Source of the DNA: Eubacteriales Family XIII. Incertae Sedis bacterium | GTDB lineage: Bacteria > Bacillota > Clostridia > Peptostreptococcales > Anaerovoracaceae | Direction: 5' to 3' | NCBI GenBank assembly: GCA_031264295.1 | Contig: JAISED010000029.1 | Location: 1 to 54,051 of the forward strand | Length of the DNA: 54,051 bases | Shown: piece after piece, positions 9,019 through 16,413 of the stretch | Position numbering within the stretch: position 1 is the first letter of the stretch | How the letters are laid out: every line of letters begins with the position of its first letter | Notes under the pieces: model-generated | Database searches by the model: none | Told to the model about the DNA's origin: nothing | What the model saw: the letters and a program-made list of their open reading frames with translations, nothing else | Translations under genes and position numbers: made by a program

Positions 9019-9048
9019 GCAAATTACGCAAACGTTTTACTAAAACGT
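9019..9048. promoter_or_regulatory. Regulator binding region between divergent sulfur promoters
   Basis: Two overlapping signals lie here. The first is GCAAATTACGCAAACGTTT (9019-9037), shared with the sulfate transporter promoter at 17 of 19 positions; it contains GCAAA twice at a 9-bp period and a CpG-centred AAACGTTT core typical of LacI-family operators. The second is the perfect inverted repeat ACGTTTTACTAAAACGT (9032-9048). The region sits between the -35 box of the leftward operon and that of the rightward regulator gene, so one bound protein could control both. Confidence 0.65.
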
Positions 9049-9050
9049 CG

Positions 9051-9079
9051 TTGATTTTTGCGTGAAGATGAGGTATAAT
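9051..9079 (+). promoter_or_regulatory. Promoter of the LacI-family regulator gene
   Basis: TTGATT (9051-9056), 17-bp spacer, TATAAT (9074-9079), 36 bp upstream of the chosen ATG. The inverted repeat at 9032-9048 ends 2 bp before this -35 box, suggesting autoregulation. Confidence 0.7.
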
Positions 9080-9115
9080 TTTAAAAAAGAGCTGACGGGG
9101 GATGGAGGTGAGGAT

Positions 9116-10159
9116 ATGACCTTGAAAGAAATAGCGCAGCAGGCAAACGTTTCGGTTTCCACCGTTTCACGTATCATCAATTCGCCGGACAACAGTTTTG
9201 CGCGAAAAGAAGTTCGCGATCGCGTTTGGAAAATCATTAGAGAAACAGGGTATTCTCCGAATCCCGTAGCCAGAGAGCTTAAAAGCGGTAGAACAAAAGA
9301 GTCTGGCGAAAAACACGGCACACTTGCCATTGTTTTAGGACGCACGCTGACGCTTGACGAAAATCCTTTCTTTTCGGAGGTTTCCCGTTTTATTGAACAT
9401 ATCTCTATGGAAATGAACTATCCTGTAGGGCTGATCTATTCGGTTTATGACATAGCCTCGCCGCAAATGCTGGAAAAAATCCGATCTATCAGCGCCGAGG
9501 GAGCAATCGTCATCGGCAGATTATCTCAAAGCACGTCGGAGGCGCTGGACAGTCAATATAAAAATATTATCTACGTAGGGCGCAATGAAATCAGAACAGA
9601 TTGGGATCAAATTATCTGCGATGGATACGATGCGGCAAGGATAGGGCTCAACTATCTGCGGGAGTGCGGACACAGCCGCGTCGGCTACTTCGGAGAGATA
9701 AAAAATGAGGTAAGGCACCGCGCGTTTTTGGATTTCACAAAAGAAGAAGGCTTGTTTGGTTGCCCTGTTATAGAATGTAAACAGAGTGGTGAAGCAGGCT
9801 ATTCCGCCGCCGAAAAACTGCTTGCATCAGAAGACGCGCTACCGGCGGCTATCTTGTGCGCGGCGGACATAATCGCCATTTCGGCAATGAAAAAATTTAA
9901 AGAAGCGCGGATAAAAATCCCGGAGCAGCTCTCTATTATGGGAATGGACAATATTGAGCTTTCGGGGTATGTTTCTCCAATGCTAACTACGGTGGGAATG
10001 CCCATCGCCGAAATGGGAGAGCTTGCCGTTAAAACTCTGCTCGACCGCATTATGGGCGGACATAAATTGTCTATGAAAATCGTTTTGCCAAACCGACTGA
10101 TTAAGCGTTCCAGCGTTTTGGACGTTAAGGAAGGCTTTTATAAAGGTATGTATATATAA
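9116..10159 (+). CDS. LacI-family transcriptional regulator, likely of sulfur genes
   Basis: A 347-residue LacI/GalR regulator. The N-terminal helix-turn-helix is TLKEIAQQANVSVSTVSRII (2-21), followed by a hinge with NPVARELKSG and a periplasmic-binding-protein-like sensor domain (about 65-340). The ATG at 9116 was chosen because GGAGGTGAGG precedes it and it starts exactly at the DNA-binding domain; a GTG at 9062 would lie upstream of the -10 box. It is divergent from the sulfate reduction operon and convergent with the sulfate transporter operon, so control of sulfur uptake and reduction is the best inference. The inducer is unknown: most LacI relatives sense sugars or nucleosides, so this assignment is unusual. 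Confidence 0.85.
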   Translation: MTLKEIAQQANVSVSTVSRIINSPDNSFARKEVRDRVWKIIRETGYSPNPVARELKSGRTKESGEKHGTLAIVLGRTLTLDENPFFSEVSRFIEHISMEMNYPVGLIYSVYDIASPQMLEKIRSISAEGAIVIGRLSQSTSEALDSQYKNIIYVGRNEIRTDWDQIICDGYDAARIGLNYLRECGHSRVGYFGEIKNEVRHRAFLDFTKEEGLFGCPVIECKQSGEAGYSAAEKLLASEDALPAAILCAADIIAISAMKKFKEARIKIPEQLSIMGMDNIELSGYVSPMLTTVGMPIAEMGELAVKTLLDRIMGGHKLSMKIVLPNRLIKRSSVLDVKEGFYKGMYI

Positions 10160-10196
10160 CAATCGGGATTGACAGTCCCAAAAGCAGTTTTGAACC

Positions 10197-11255
10197 TTAT
10201 ATAACCACCGTGTTCACGTTTTTCAGATTTTGATTCTCCACCGCCAAAACCTGATCATCCCCAAGCAAAAACAGACGGCTTACAATCACGTCAACAGGCT
10301 CGCCGATTTGAAAAGCCTCTTCCTCCAGAGAATAGTCGGCGATAATCCGGATCCCCTGTACGTCAATGTGCAGTTCCTGACTATTGCCTCTAAAAAAAGA
10401 GCTTTGCACGACGCCGCAGTTGGTCATGTGCGGATACAGGGATTTACCTTGCTTGAAAACCTGCGTGAACTCAGGACGAATGAGGGCGCTTTCATAGCCC
10501 TGTTCTTGCGAAAACCCCTTCAGTTGAAAATAACCTGTGATGGTCGTCCCCTCTCCGATAAATTTAGCGGCAAAGGGAGTGGCAGGCTTACGGTAGAGTT
10601 CAAGCGGAGAGCCAACTTGTTCGATTTTTCCCTGATTTGTCAGGACGATCCTATCCGAAACCTCTATGGCTTCCTCCTGATCGTGGGTGACGAAAATACT
10701 GGTGATACCGACCTTGCTGATGGTCTCGCGCAACCAGGTGCGCAGTTCCTTTCGCACCTTTGCGTCGATGGCCGCAAATGGCTCGTCAAGCAGTAAAAGG
10801 TGTGGATTTGGGGCAAGCGCCCTCGCAAATGCCACCCGCTGTTTTTGTCCGCCCGATAGCTGATGGGGATAACGCCCTGACAAGCCATCAAGACCTATCA
10901 AGGAAATTAGTTCCCTCACTCGCTCGTTGATATATTTTTTATCCCGCTTTTGCACCTTGAGACCGAAGGCGATGTTGTCATAAACCGTCATGTAGCGAAA
11001 GAGCGCGTAGTTTTGAAAGACAAAGCCGATGCCACGCTTTCCGGCAGGGGTGTCGTTAATGCGCTTGCCGTCGATGAAGATGTCCCCGGAATCGGGTGTT
11101 TCCAGCCCGGCGATAGAGCGCAATATGGTGGTTTTACCGCTGCCGGATGGACCGAGCAAGCCTACCAGCGTGCCCTTTTCGATTGAGACGGATATATCGT
11201 CCAATGCCGTGAAGTTCCCAAAGGTTTTGCTCAAATTTTTGATTTCAACGTACAT
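10197..11255 (-). CDS. cysA: Sulfate ABC transporter ATP-binding protein (CysA)
   Basis: A 352-residue ABC ATPase. Walker A is GPSGSGKT (35-42), the signature is LSGGQKQR (133-140), Walker B is LLLLDEP (153-159), and the C-terminal third is a TOBE-like regulatory domain. It drives sulfate/thiosulfate uptake through CysT/CysW. The ATG at 11255 follows GGAGGATGAACTCC; the longer frame to 11291 is not supported. It overlaps the end of cysW by 11 bp and is last in the operon. Molybdate or tungstate import is the main alternative, made unlikely by the Sbp-type binding protein and sulfur neighbours. Confidence 0.92.
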   Translation of the reverse strand: MYVEIKNLSKTFGNFTALDDISVSIEKGTLVGLLGPSGSGKTTILRSIAGLETPDSGDIFIDGKRINDTPAGKRGIGFVFQNYALFRYMTVYDNIAFGLKVQKRDKKYINERVRELISLIGLDGLSGRYPHQLSGGQKQRVAFARALAPNPHLLLLDEPFAAIDAKVRKELRTWLRETISKVGITSIFVTHDQEEAIEVSDRIVLTNQGKIEQVGSPLELYRKPATPFAAKFIGEGTTITGYFQLKGFSQEQGYESALIRPEFTQVFKQGKSLYPHMTNCGVVQSSFFRGNSQELHIDVQGIRIIADYSLEEEAFQIGEPVDVIVSRLFLLGDDQVLAVENQNLKNVNTVVI

Positions 11256-12078
11256 GGAGTTCATCCTCCTTTTTGCCCTTGTACTCCACAATGTTTTTTA
11301 GGATCAGGATGATGATGGCGATGACCACCAAAATAGACGCCGCCGCGAATGACGCAGTGAGATGGAACTCCTGAAACAATTGCTCAACATGGAGTGGTAG
11401 CGTGTTAGTTTTTCCCCGCAGCTTTCCCGATACCACCGAAACCGCGCCGAATTCTCCCAATGCGCGGGCGGTACAAAGGATGACGCCATAAAGCAGTCCC
11501 CATTTAATGTGCGGGAGCGTCACTCTGCGATAAACGGAAAGCCCTTTTGCCCCCATCAGGGCGGCGGCTTCCTCCTCGTCCGTTCCCTGAGCGTGCATCA
11601 GCGGAATCAATTCGCGCGAAACAAAGGGAAAGGTTACAAAAATTGTGGCAAGAACAATGCCTGGCACGGCGAATACGACTTTTATATCGTGACTGTTAAA
11701 AAAGTCATATGCCCAGCCGATCCGCCCGAAAATGAGGATGAAAATTAGCCCCGCGATGACAGGGGAAATGGCAAACGGAATGTCAATGAGCGTGGATAGA
11801 AAATTTTTACCCTTAAATCGGAATTTTGTAATAGCCCATGAAGAAAACAATCCGAAAACAGTGTTGAAAACAACGGCTATAGCGGCGGCGTATAAGGTTA
11901 GCTGCAACGCTTTAATGGTGTATTGATCCATAACGGTTTTGGCAAGAACCTGCCATCCCTCGCGGAGCGAATATACGATTACGCTGGCAAGCGGCACGAC
12001 AAGCATGACGCCTACAAAAATGACGCATGTTGAAATCAGAAGTATTTTCGTTATGTTAGCTTTGATTTGCCGTTTCAT
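11245..12078 (-). CDS. cysW: Sulfate ABC transporter permease (CysW)
   Basis: A 277-residue inner-membrane permease with about six transmembrane helices, starting with a hydrophobic segment at about 10-35. The cytoplasmic loop EEAAALMGAKGLSVYRRVTLP (171-191) is the EAA motif that contacts CysA. The segment ALGEFGAVSVVSG is typical of CysT/CysW proteins. It lies 18 bp downstream of cysT and overlaps cysA. Confidence 0.92.
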   Translation of the reverse strand: MKRQIKANITKILLISTCVIFVGVMLVVPLASVIVYSLREGWQVLAKTVMDQYTIKALQLTLYAAAIAVVFNTVFGLFSSWAITKFRFKGKNFLSTLIDIPFAISPVIAGLIFILIFGRIGWAYDFFNSHDIKVVFAVPGIVLATIFVTFPFVSRELIPLMHAQGTDEEEAAALMGAKGLSVYRRVTLPHIKWGLLYGVILCTARALGEFGAVSVVSGKLRGKTNTLPLHVEQLFQEFHLTASFAAASILVVIAIIILILKNIVEYKGKKEDELHVR

Positions 12079-12096
12079 GCTCCGCCCCCTCCCGCG

Positions 12097-12960
12097 CTAA
12101 TTGTTTTTAGCCGCTTTGTTCATATGGCTTTGAATGAAATTTATCGAAAATAACAATATGAAAGCAATTACGATCATTACAAGCGCTATTGAAGTCGCCC
12201 CGGCATAGCTGAACTGTTCCAGCTTGCCCATAATAAGTAAGGGCGCAATCTGCGTTTTATACGGAATATTCCCCGCGATGAAAACAACGCTTCCATATTC
12301 GCCCAGACCTCTTGAAAACGCCAACCCAAAACCTGTCAGCAAAGCGGGAAGCAATTCGGGCATAAGCACCTTGAAAAATGTCCGAACTCGCGACGCGCCG
12401 AGCATTTGCGCCGCCTCTTCATATTGCGAATCCAGTTTTTCGAGCACTGGTTGCACCGAACGCACAACAAAAGGTATCCCGATAAAAATCAAGGCGATTG
12501 TAATGCCAACCTGCGTGTATGAGATTTTTATACCCAGCGGCGCAAAAATCTTTCCTATCCACCCTTGATCGGCGTAAATGGTGGTCAGTGCTATTCCTGC
12601 CACCGCCGTGGGCAGAGCAAACGGCAGTTCGATCAGTCCATCAAGTATTCTTCGCCCCGGGAATTTATATCTCGTCAGCACCCACGCAAGAAGCAGACCG
12701 AAAACGCAATTGACAACTGCCGCAATGAGCGAACAGACAAAACTGACTTGATAAGCGTGCAACACCATTTTATCAGTGACAATGCCCCAAAATTCCCGCC
12801 AAGAAATACCGGAAAGAGCTACCAATACGGACAGCAGAGGAATCACCACAATGAGGCTGATAAGTGTAATTGTGACACCCACGGAAAGCCCAAATCCGGG
12901 AATTACATGGGCTTTGCGCCGAGGAGCAAAACGCCTTAATTTTGTTGTAACTATATTCAT
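12097..12960 (-). CDS. cysT: Sulfate ABC transporter permease (CysT/CysU)
   Basis: A 287-residue permease with six or so hydrophobic helices, an EAA-type loop (EEAAQMLGASRVRTFFKVLMP) and the CysT hallmark GLAFSRGLGEYGSVVFIAGN split across the last loop. It pairs with CysW to form the membrane channel. I chose ATG at 12960 (MNIVTTKLRRF) because GAGGAGAG lies 9-10 bp upstream; an ATG 39 bp further up also has a purine-rich site and remains possible. Confidence 0.9.
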   Translation of the reverse strand: MNIVTTKLRRFAPRRKAHVIPGFGLSVGVTITLISLIVVIPLLSVLVALSGISWREFWGIVTDKMVLHAYQVSFVCSLIAAVVNCVFGLLLAWVLTRYKFPGRRILDGLIELPFALPTAVAGIALTTIYADQGWIGKIFAPLGIKISYTQVGITIALIFIGIPFVVRSVQPVLEKLDSQYEEAAQMLGASRVRTFFKVLMPELLPALLTGFGLAFSRGLGEYGSVVFIAGNIPYKTQIAPLLIMGKLEQFSYAGATSIALVMIVIAFILLFSINFIQSHMNKAAKNN

Positions 12961-13031
12961 GGCGCAAATCTCTCCTCTGGTAAATGTAAGGAGCGACATT
13001 TGAACCGCCGCCCCTCAACATGAAGCGTTGA

Positions 13032-14075
13032 TTATTGTTTGTAGATTTGATCAAACACAGCGCCGTCTACAAAGAATTTTGTATTGGCCGCATCCCATCC
13101 GCCGAAATCGTCGTCGATGTTCACCAACTTGACATTAAGGTCAAAAATGTCAGAGAATTCCTTGAGAATCGTCTCGTTGGACGGGCGGTAGAACCACGTG
13201 CCTTCTATGCGCTGTGCTTCCTCGGTATAGAGATATTGGAGGTATGCTTCGGACACCTCTCTTGTCCCGTGCTTGTCAGCGTTTGTGTCAACAACCGATA
13301 CCGACGGTTGCGCAAGAATGCTGATGGATGGCGTGACGATTTCATATTCACCCGGATGTTCCTTTTGGGAGAGGAAGGCCTCATTTTCCCAAGCAAGCAG
13401 CACATCGCCCTGCTTGTTCTCAACGAATGTCGTTGTGGATCCCCTCGCGCCCGAATCCAAGACCGTGACGTTGGCGTACAGATCCTTGACAAACTGAGTG
13501 ATTTTTGCATCATCACCGTTGTAGAGATTTTGGGCGAAAGCCCACGCGGCAAGGAAGTTCCACTTTGCCCCACCAGAGGTTTTTGGGGACGGGGTGATGA
13601 CCTCCACGCCGGATTTTACGATGTCGTCCCAATCCTTGATATTCTTGGGGTTGCCTTTACGAACAAGAAAGACGATGGTGGAGGTGTAGGGCGAGCTTTT
13701 CAGGGGTAGGCGGTCAACCCAGCCGTCGTTGATCAATCCGGCTTTGCGAATTGCGTCGACGTCGCCTTCCAGCGCCAGGGTAACCACGTCAGCTTCGTTG
13801 CCTTCGATGACCGCGTTGGCCTGTTTGCCGGAGCCGGCGTGGGACTGGGTGACGACGACCTCCTGACCCGTGGTTTCTTTCCAATACTTTGCGAACGCCT
13901 CGTTAAAGGCAACGTAAAGCTCACGGGTGGGATCGTAGGATACGTTAAGGATTTCCACCTCCGCCGGGCGGTCGTCCCCGCTTGTGGTTTCAGTGGGTTC
14001 TGAAGAGCAACCCGCCAAAGCGGAAAGTGCGAGACTAAGCGTTAAAACAAGCACTGAGATTTTCTTGATTTTCAT
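13032..14075 (-). CDS. sbp: Sulfate-binding lipoprotein (Sbp)
   Basis: A 347-residue extracellular solute-binding protein. Residues 1-22 form a lipoprotein signal peptide with lipobox ALAGC and Cys23 as the lipidated residue, so it is anchored to the outer face of the membrane. Family segments such as LNVSYDPTRELY, QSHAGSGKQA and ITPSPKTSGGAKW are characteristic of sulfate/thiosulfate-binding proteins. First gene of the transporter operon, with promoter at 14142-14170 and ribosome binding site AAAGGAG. Confidence 0.94.
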   Translation of the reverse strand: MKIKKISVLVLTLSLALSALAGCSSEPTETTSGDDRPAEVEILNVSYDPTRELYVAFNEAFAKYWKETTGQEVVVTQSHAGSGKQANAVIEGNEADVVTLALEGDVDAIRKAGLINDGWVDRLPLKSSPYTSTIVFLVRKGNPKNIKDWDDIVKSGVEVITPSPKTSGGAKWNFLAAWAFAQNLYNGDDAKITQFVKDLYANVTVLDSGARGSTTTFVENKQGDVLLAWENEAFLSQKEHPGEYEIVTPSISILAQPSVSVVDTNADKHGTREVSEAYLQYLYTEEAQRIEGTWFYRPSNETILKEFSDIFDLNVKLVNIDDDFGGWDAANTKFFVDGAVFDQIYKQ

Positions 14076-14112
14076 AGTTAAATACTCCTTTCCTACTCGT
14101 TCTTAAATCCGA

Positions 14113-14130
14113 GTAAACATATGTGTTTAC
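14113..14130. promoter_or_regulatory. Inverted repeat in the sbp leader
   Basis: GTAAACA, 4-bp spacer, TGTTTAC: perfect 7-bp arms lying 11 bp downstream of the -10 box of the sbp promoter. It could be an operator placed over the early transcribed region. It differs from the shared upstream element, so a second regulator is possible. Confidence 0.45.
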
Positions 14131-14141
14131 TATGCTAATAA

Positions 14142-14170
14142 ATTATATTCGAACCAAGCGCCAATTACAA
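14142..14170 (-). promoter_or_regulatory. Promoter of the sulfate transporter operon
   Basis: TTGTAA (14170-14165), 17-bp spacer, TATAAT (14147-14142) on the minus strand, 66 bp upstream of the sbp ATG. Confidence 0.75.
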
Positions 14171-14172
14171 CA

Positions 14173-14191
14173 GCAATTTACGCAATCGTTT
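14173..14191. promoter_or_regulatory. Shared sulfur element upstream of the sbp promoter
   Basis: GCAATTTACGCAATCGTTT differs at only two positions from the element at 9019-9037 and begins, like that one, exactly 2 bp beyond the -35 box. The inner GCAATCGTTTGC is a 10-of-12 palindrome centred on CpG, the usual form of a LacI-family operator. Its position just upstream of -35 suggests activation rather than simple occlusion. Confidence 0.65.
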
Positions 14192-14235
14192 GCATGGCTT
14201 GCTTTTAAGCTTGCTCAATGTTTGCCGCAAATGAA

Positions 14236-14271
14236 AAACCCCCATCACGTAAATTTTTTTGATGGGAGTTT
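14236..14271 (-). terminator. Terminator after tRNA-Leu
   Basis: On the minus strand AAACTCCCATCA pairs with TGATGGGGGTTT across a 12-nt loop, followed by a run of T. It starts 15 bp past the tRNA 3' end. Confidence 0.7.
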
Positions 14272-14285
14272 GAGTAAGAGCTTCG

Positions 14286-14368
14286 TGGTGCGCCCGGAGG
14301 GACTTGAACCCCCACGGTTTCCCGCAAGAACCTAAATCTTGTGCGTCTACCAGTTCCGCCACGGGCGC
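14286..14368 (-). tRNA. tRNA-Leu (anticodon UAG)
   Basis: The acceptor stem GCGCCCG pairs with CGGGCGC before the encoded CCA (14288-14286). The anticodon arm is CAAGA, loop UUUAGGU, UCUUG, giving anticodon UAG, which reads CUA. A variable arm of the long class II type and the T arm GGGGGUUCAAGUCCCUC are present, as expected for leucine. Length 83 nt with CCA. Confidence 0.95.
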
Positions 14369-14420
14369 ATAACCAATATCAGTTCATTCGATATGAACAA
14401 TTCTTCATCTAACCTGATTG

Positions 14421-14449
14421 ATTATATCACCTGCGTAGGCGGGTGTCAA
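14421..14449 (-). promoter_or_regulatory. Promoter of tRNA-Leu
   Basis: TTGACA (14449-14444), 17-bp spacer, TATAAT (14426-14421): both boxes are perfect consensus, as expected for a stable RNA gene. About 45 nt of leader precede the mature 5' end. Confidence 0.8.
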
Positions 14450-14489
14450 TGGAGGATAAATATGTAATTAATGTAAGAATTTTTTACAC

Positions 14490-14518
14490 TTTACAAAGCT
14501 TCTGCGATGTAGTATACT
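14490..14518 (+). promoter_or_regulatory. Promoter of the sodium:solute symporter gene
   Basis: TTTACA (14490-14495), 17-bp spacer, TATACT (14513-14518), with a 70-bp leader before the ATG and AAGAAGGT as ribosome binding site. Confidence 0.55.
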
Positions 14519-14589
14519 TCTCTTAGTAGGTTGCGCATTGATTTTAATCCGGTGCGCTATGTAGTTTAGTAGGAAAGAAGGTAAATGAA

Positions 14590-16119
14590 ATGACACAGAT
14601 TATTTCGCTCATTGTTTTGTTATGTTTTATTACTGTGATTATTGCCGTCGGTATATTCAGCGCTAAAAAAGCTCTGACTGTCGATGGTTTTTTATTGGGA
14701 GGAAGAAAGGTCGGCCCGTGGCTTTCGGCCTTTGCATACGGTACTACGTATTTCTCCGCAGTAATATTCGTAGGCTATGCGGGCATGTTCGGATGGACAA
14801 TAGGCATAGGCGGCGTCTGGATCGGCATCGCCAATGCGGTTCTGGGCTGTTTGCTCGCTTGGAAGGTTCTTGCCAAACCGACGTGGCGTCTGACTCATAC
14901 CCTGAACGCCCGCACGATTCCCGAATTATTCGAAGCGCGCTATCTCAGCCGCGGCATGAAGCTGTACTCCGCTGTTATCATATTTATATTTCTTGTTCCC
15001 TATGCGGCCGGCGTATACCGCGGACTGGGCACACTGTTCAGTTCCATCTTTATCGGCATATCACCAAACGTATGCATAGCTATAGTAGCCGTTCTGACCG
15101 GCGCTTATCTTGTACTCGGCGGCTATGTAGCCACATCGCTTAATGACTTCATCCAGGGCATCATCATGATCGTCGGGCTTATCGCTATGTTCGCCATCCT
15201 GATCACAAGACCCGAAGTCGGCGGGATTTCAAGCGCTGTCGAGAGGCTGCATTCCATCGACCCCAATCTGACGAATATCTTTGGGGGCGCTAATTTCGCT
15301 GTTTTGCTGCCTAACATACTGCTCACCAGCTTCGGCGTATGGGGCATGCCCCAGATGGTGCATAAGTATTATGCCATCAAAGATGAAAACAGCATAAAGA
15401 TCGCTACAATCGTATCTACATTGTTTGCCCTGATCATAGGTTGCGGCGCTTATCTCAGCGGCTCTCTCTCAAAACTTTTCATAGCGGCTACAGAAACCGG
15501 CGCTCCTGCCCTTGAAGGCGGTTATGACGCGGTAATCCCGGCAATGCTAATGCAGGCGCTGAGCGGCGGTGTCTTGCATAACATCGTGCTGGGAGTGATA
15601 CTCCTGCTGCTGCTCTCCGCGTCTATGTCCACGCTCTCATCGGTGGTTCTGTCGTCTAGTTCGGCTGTATCAGTAGATCTTATGCAGGGGATCATGCCGG
15701 ATATAAAACAAAAATCTCAGTTAAGTATCATGCGCGTGTTGTGTGTACTGTTTATCGCGCTCTCATTCATATTCGCCACCATGAATATCTCCTTTATCGT
15801 GAATCTCATGTCGTTCTCATGGGGCGTGGTCGCAGGTTCCTTTATCGGGCCATTCTTCTGGGGACTCTACGGCAGGTGGATCACAAAAGCGGGCGCATGG
15901 GCAGGTTTGCTGTCCGGCGTGATCGTTGTAGGCGGCTCGCTTATCTACCTCTCGTCCGGTCTCGGCTTCGACGCGGCGAAGGCTTTCGCGCCGCAGATGG
16001 GTATACTCGCTATGGCCGTTTCATTCGTAGCGGTTCCGGCAGTAAGCCTCTTCACGAAAAAGTTCGATAGTGCTCATACGGACAAGGTCTTTTCAAATAA
16101 TACATCCAACGTTGCATAA
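14590..16119 (+). CDS. Sodium:solute symporter family transporter
   Basis: A 509-residue integral membrane protein with about 13 hydrophobic helices, starting with an N-out helix (3-24). The segment GFLLGGRKVGPWLSAFAYGTTYFSA (split over 33-57) and the later LLSASMSTLSSVVLSSSSAVS region are typical of the SSS family (PutP/PanF/SglT fold), where the latter helix holds the Na2 sodium site. The substrate cannot be told from sequence; amino acids or monocarboxylates are usual for this length. It stands alone between its own promoter and a strong hairpin. Confidence 0.88.
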   Translation: MTQIISLIVLLCFITVIIAVGIFSAKKALTVDGFLLGGRKVGPWLSAFAYGTTYFSAVIFVGYAGMFGWTIGIGGVWIGIANAVLGCLLAWKVLAKPTWRLTHTLNARTIPELFEARYLSRGMKLYSAVIIFIFLVPYAAGVYRGLGTLFSSIFIGISPNVCIAIVAVLTGAYLVLGGYVATSLNDFIQGIIMIVGLIAMFAILITRPEVGGISSAVERLHSIDPNLTNIFGGANFAVLLPNILLTSFGVWGMPQMVHKYYAIKDENSIKIATIVSTLFALIIGCGAYLSGSLSKLFIAATETGAPALEGGYDAVIPAMLMQALSGGVLHNIVLGVILLLLLSASMSTLSSVVLSSSSAVSVDLMQGIMPDIKQKSQLSIMRVLCVLFIALSFIFATMNISFIVNLMSFSWGVVAGSFIGPFFWGLYGRWITKAGAWAGLLSGVIVVGGSLIYLSSGLGFDAAKAFAPQMGILAMAVSFVAVPAVSLFTKKFDSAHTDKVFSNNTSNVA

Positions 16120-16132
16120 TTCTGAGTTCAGA

Positions 16133-16183
16133 CAAGCTCCGGAAACCTGCGTTACGTCATCCGGCGAGGCTTTCCGGAGCTTG
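16133..16183 (+). terminator. Long hairpin after the symporter gene
   Basis: CAAGCTCCGGAAA (16133-16145) and TTTCCGGAGCTTG (16171-16183) are perfect 13-bp arms with a 25-nt loop, starting 13 bp past the stop codon. There is no good T run after it, so it may protect the 3' end or terminate only partly. Its right arm resembles a segment at 46574-46595. Confidence 0.55.
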
Positions 16184-16269
16184 CCTTCAGTATAAGAGAT
16201 ATGTACTCGCGGCGGCTAACACAAGCCCGCCGCGGGCATGGCTTTCGGCGATCTTACACGATGTCGCGG

Positions 16270-16413
16270 CGGGCGCTGCCGCCGGTCAAGTCAGCCGCCC
16301 TGCTGCGGGCGCTGCCGCCGGTCAAGTCAGCCGTGACGCCGCGGGCGCTGCCGCCGGTCAAGTCAGCCGCCCTGCCGCAGGCGCAGCCGCCGGTCAAGTC
16401 AGCCGGGAGGCCG
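16270..16413. repeat. Four 36-bp tandem repeats overlapping the glpK stop
   Basis: Four consecutive 36-bp units (16270, 16306, 16342, 16378) share the core CTGCCGCCGGTCAAGTCAGC with a few variable bases at the end of each unit. The last unit contains the stop codon and last codons of glpK. In plus-strand translation the units would read as 12-residue repeats (RALPPVKSA...), but no ribosome binding site supports a gene there. Confidence 0.85.
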
